Origin: Acetobacteraceae bacterium
GTDB taxonomy: Bacteria > Pseudomonadota > Alphaproteobacteria > Acetobacterales > Acetobacteraceae
NCBI GenBank assembly: GCA_030041375.1
Contig: JASHOA010000077.1
Coordinates: 1 to 64,000, forward strand
Reading direction: 5' to 3'
Length of the DNA stretch: 64,000 bases
Program-made: the position numbers and the translations under genes
In this document: positions 62,593 through 64,000 of the stretch, piece by piece
How positions within the stretch are numbered: the stretch's first letter is position 1
Layout: each line of letters begins with the position of its first letter
Notes under the pieces: generated by a model
What the model was told of the DNA's origin: nothing
Database searches by the model: none
What the model saw: only the letters and a program-made list of their open reading frames with translations

Positions 62593-63042
62593 TTACATCC
62601 CGGCTTGCTGATTGCGGATATTCCCCCAGAGGCCAGCCAATGTCTCATCGCCGCCGCCGATTCCGTGCAAAGCAAAGCGAATTTCGTCAACCAGCACGAA
62701 ACGATCCGCGGCCCTGCCGACCTGATAGTGGGCCGGAGAGATCAGTGCCAGAGTAGGAGGGAACTCGTGACCCTTTGGCGTCGTGCCGGCCTCCTCGCCT
62801 TCCGGGATGGGGTCGGCTATCCTGTGGAATAGTGCAAGCGTCCCATCGGTGCTGAGGCGGGTCGGAAGCGGGTGGGCGGCGATTGGGTAGCTGATGCCGG
62901 TCAATCCGAAGTTGCCCTCAGTGGCCGACGTCGGGTTCGGCCCGCGGGTCCCAGCAATCGACTTGGCCAGCCCTTGTCCTCGGGCAGGAAGAGCAAATCC
63001 CAGACCCGCGATCGAAATCGAAAGCCGCAGAACCCATCGCAT
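62593..63042 (-). CDS. Hypothetical secreted protein (149 aa)
   Basis: The N-terminus is a signal peptide: a basic start, a hydrophobic stretch (LRLSISIAGLGFALPA) and an A-R-G/Q cleavage region. The mature part contains GNFGLTGISYPIAAHPLPTR, LALFHRIADPIPEGEE and LALISPAHYQVGRAADRFVL. I do not recognise the family. It is upstream of the uracil-DNA glycosylase gene, with a two-base gap, and diverges from ETF-QO. Confidence 0.75.
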   Translation of the reverse strand: MRWVLRLSISIAGLGFALPARGQGLAKSIAGTRGPNPTSATEGNFGLTGISYPIAAHPLPTRLSTDGTLALFHRIADPIPEGEEAGTTPKGHEFPPTLALISPAHYQVGRAADRFVLVDEIRFALHGIGGGDETLAGLWGNIRNQQAGM

Positions 63043-63212
63043 TGCCGTCTTGATCTTATTTACGTGCGGCCGCGTTTGCTCCAGCGGAGGGCCGATATAT
63101 CGCTATGCGACAGCGACAGGTGCTTGCTCAGTCGTCTTCGGCGCCCGTAATGCCAGGCACGGATTGGTTCGGGGGTGGCCAGATAGCGGGTGACAGAATA
63201 GGACGATGAGGT

Positions 63213-64000
63213 ATGACCGACGCTCAGGAGGCGATGCTGTTCGACGTGGTGATCGTGGGCGCAGGGCCGGCCGGCCTTGCCGCAGCGATCCGCCTCAAGC
63301 AGTGCCGGCCAGAGAGCGCCATCTGTGTTCTGGAGAAGGGCGCGGAGGTTGGTGCGCACATCCTTTCTGGTGCTGTGATCGAGCCGCGCGCGCTTGATGA
63401 ACTGCTGCCAGCATGGCGTGAGGATGATCCGCCGCTTGCGACCCCTGCACGTGAAGATCGTTTCCTGTGGCTAACGGCCGAACGCGCAATCCGCCTGCCG
63501 ACCCCGCGTCCGATGCACAATGAAGGTAACTTTGTGGGCTCGCTTGGCAATCTCTGTCGCTGGCTTGCACGTCGTGCTGAGGCGCTTGGCGTTGAAATCT
63601 TTCCCGGATTCGCTGCCGCCGGATTGATTGAGGAGGGGGGGCGCATCGCAGGTGTGTTCACGGGGGATAAGGGAGTCACGAAATCGGGGGCACGAGGGGC
63701 AAATTTCCAGGCGGGCATAGCCCTCCGGGCCCGCTTCACGTTGTTTGCCGAGGGATGCCGCGGATCGCTGACCAAGCGGGTGCTCGCCCGGTTCGGTCTG
63801 GCCAAGGGCTGCGACCCGCAGACTTATGCCATCGGCGTCAAAGAACTCTGGGAGGTCCCGCCGGAGAGACATCGACCCGGACTCGTGATTCACACTGTTG
63901 GTTGGCCGCTTGATAGAAGCACATACGGCGGTTCGTTTCTCTACCACTGGGGCGAGCGCTTTGTTTCCACAGGGTTCGTGATCGGGCTAGACTACCGCAA
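63213..64000 (+). CDS. Electron transfer flavoprotein-ubiquinone oxidoreductase, N-terminal part
   Basis: ETF-QO passes electrons from electron transfer flavoprotein to the quinone pool. The frame is open to the window end, giving about 262 of the usual 540-560 residues. ATG 63213 has GATGAGG close upstream. Visible: the FAD-binding DVVIVGAGPAGLAAAIRLKQ, CVLEKGAEVGAHILSGAVIE, HNEGNFVGSLGNLCRWLARR and FTLFAEGCRGSLTKRVLARF, then VKELWEVPPERHRPG and TVGWPLDRSTYGGSFLYHW. The 4Fe-4S domain lies beyond the window. Confidence 0.93.
   Translation, partial: MTDAQEAMLFDVVIVGAGPAGLAAAIRLKQCRPESAICVLEKGAEVGAHILSGAVIEPRALDELLPAWREDDPPLATPAREDRFLWLTAERAIRLPTPRPMHNEGNFVGSLGNLCRWLARRAEALGVEIFPGFAAAGLIEEGGRIAGVFTGDKGVTKSGARGANFQAGIALRARFTLFAEGCRGSLTKRVLARFGLAKGCDPQTYAIGVKELWEVPPERHRPGLVIHTVGWPLDRSTYGGSFLYHWGERFVSTGFVIGLDYR

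Overview
The window looks like a high-GC alphaproteobacterial chromosome, most probably Rhodospirillales and close to Acetobacteraceae. Evidence: a full, tightly overlapping division and cell wall (dcw) cluster with a meso-diaminopimelate-type MurE and an FtsZ with the alphaproteobacterial C-terminal peptide; class A RNase P RNA just upstream of mraZ; strong G/C bias at third codon positions; and typical neighbours (iorAB, tgt-queF-queG, ETF-QO next to uracil-DNA glycosylase and a lytic transglycosylase). Taxonomy is inferred from gene content only.

Layout. 1-9,900: the end of an unrecognised protein, about 1.1 kb with almost no genes, then dTDP-rhamnose genes (rfbC, rfbD), a truncated glycosyltransferase and a D-2-hydroxyacid dehydrogenase on the plus strand. 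These face a minus-strand set of a GT4 enzyme, an unknown 341-residue protein and a 990-residue TPR/GT2/GT4 protein. 9,926-13,040: queuosine operon tgt-queF-queG, followed by a ribbon-helix-helix gene and a 56-residue gene. 13,223-18,788: AsmA-like protein (minus), TerB/J-domain protein, AmiD-like amidase and a PEP mutase/isocitrate lyase superfamily enzyme. 18,913-21,606: iorA-iorB-type molybdenum hydroxylase. 21,796-22,192: rnpB. 22,388-42,457: dcw cluster mraZ-rsmH-ftsL-ftsI-murE-murF-mraY-murD-ftsW-murG-murC-murB-ddl-ftsQ-ftsA-ftsZ-lpxC. Nearly every junction up to ftsQ overlaps, so it is probably one transcript from a promoter with three MraZ-type boxes.

42,859-58,399 looks like an accessory island. 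It starts at tRNA-Thr(GGT), next to an IS701-like transposase remnant. It carries two divergent surface-polysaccharide operons: minus strand sulfotransferase, GT2, ATP-grasp/phosphatase fusion and polysaccharide deacetylase; plus strand YdcF-like protein, FemAB/GNAT-like protein, two GT4 enzymes, an NAD-dependent epimerase and an AsnB-like amidotransferase. It ends in decayed DNA with an IS481-like fragment and a damaged radC. Base composition and codon use appear less GC-biased here than in dcw, judged by eye. The most unusual protein is the ATP-grasp ligase fused to a low-molecular-weight tyrosine phosphatase (44,750-46,486). Together with the amidotransferase, sulfotransferase, deacetylase and acyltransferase-like gene it suggests a heavily decorated exopolysaccharide, possibly amino-acid- or amide-modified.

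58,400-64,000 returns to ordinary chromosome: LD-carboxypeptidase, moaB, soluble lytic transglycosylase, uracil-DNA glycosylase, a secreted hypothetical protein and the start of ETF-ubiquinone oxidoreductase, cut by the window end. I saw no CRISPR array, rRNA or intact insertion sequence.
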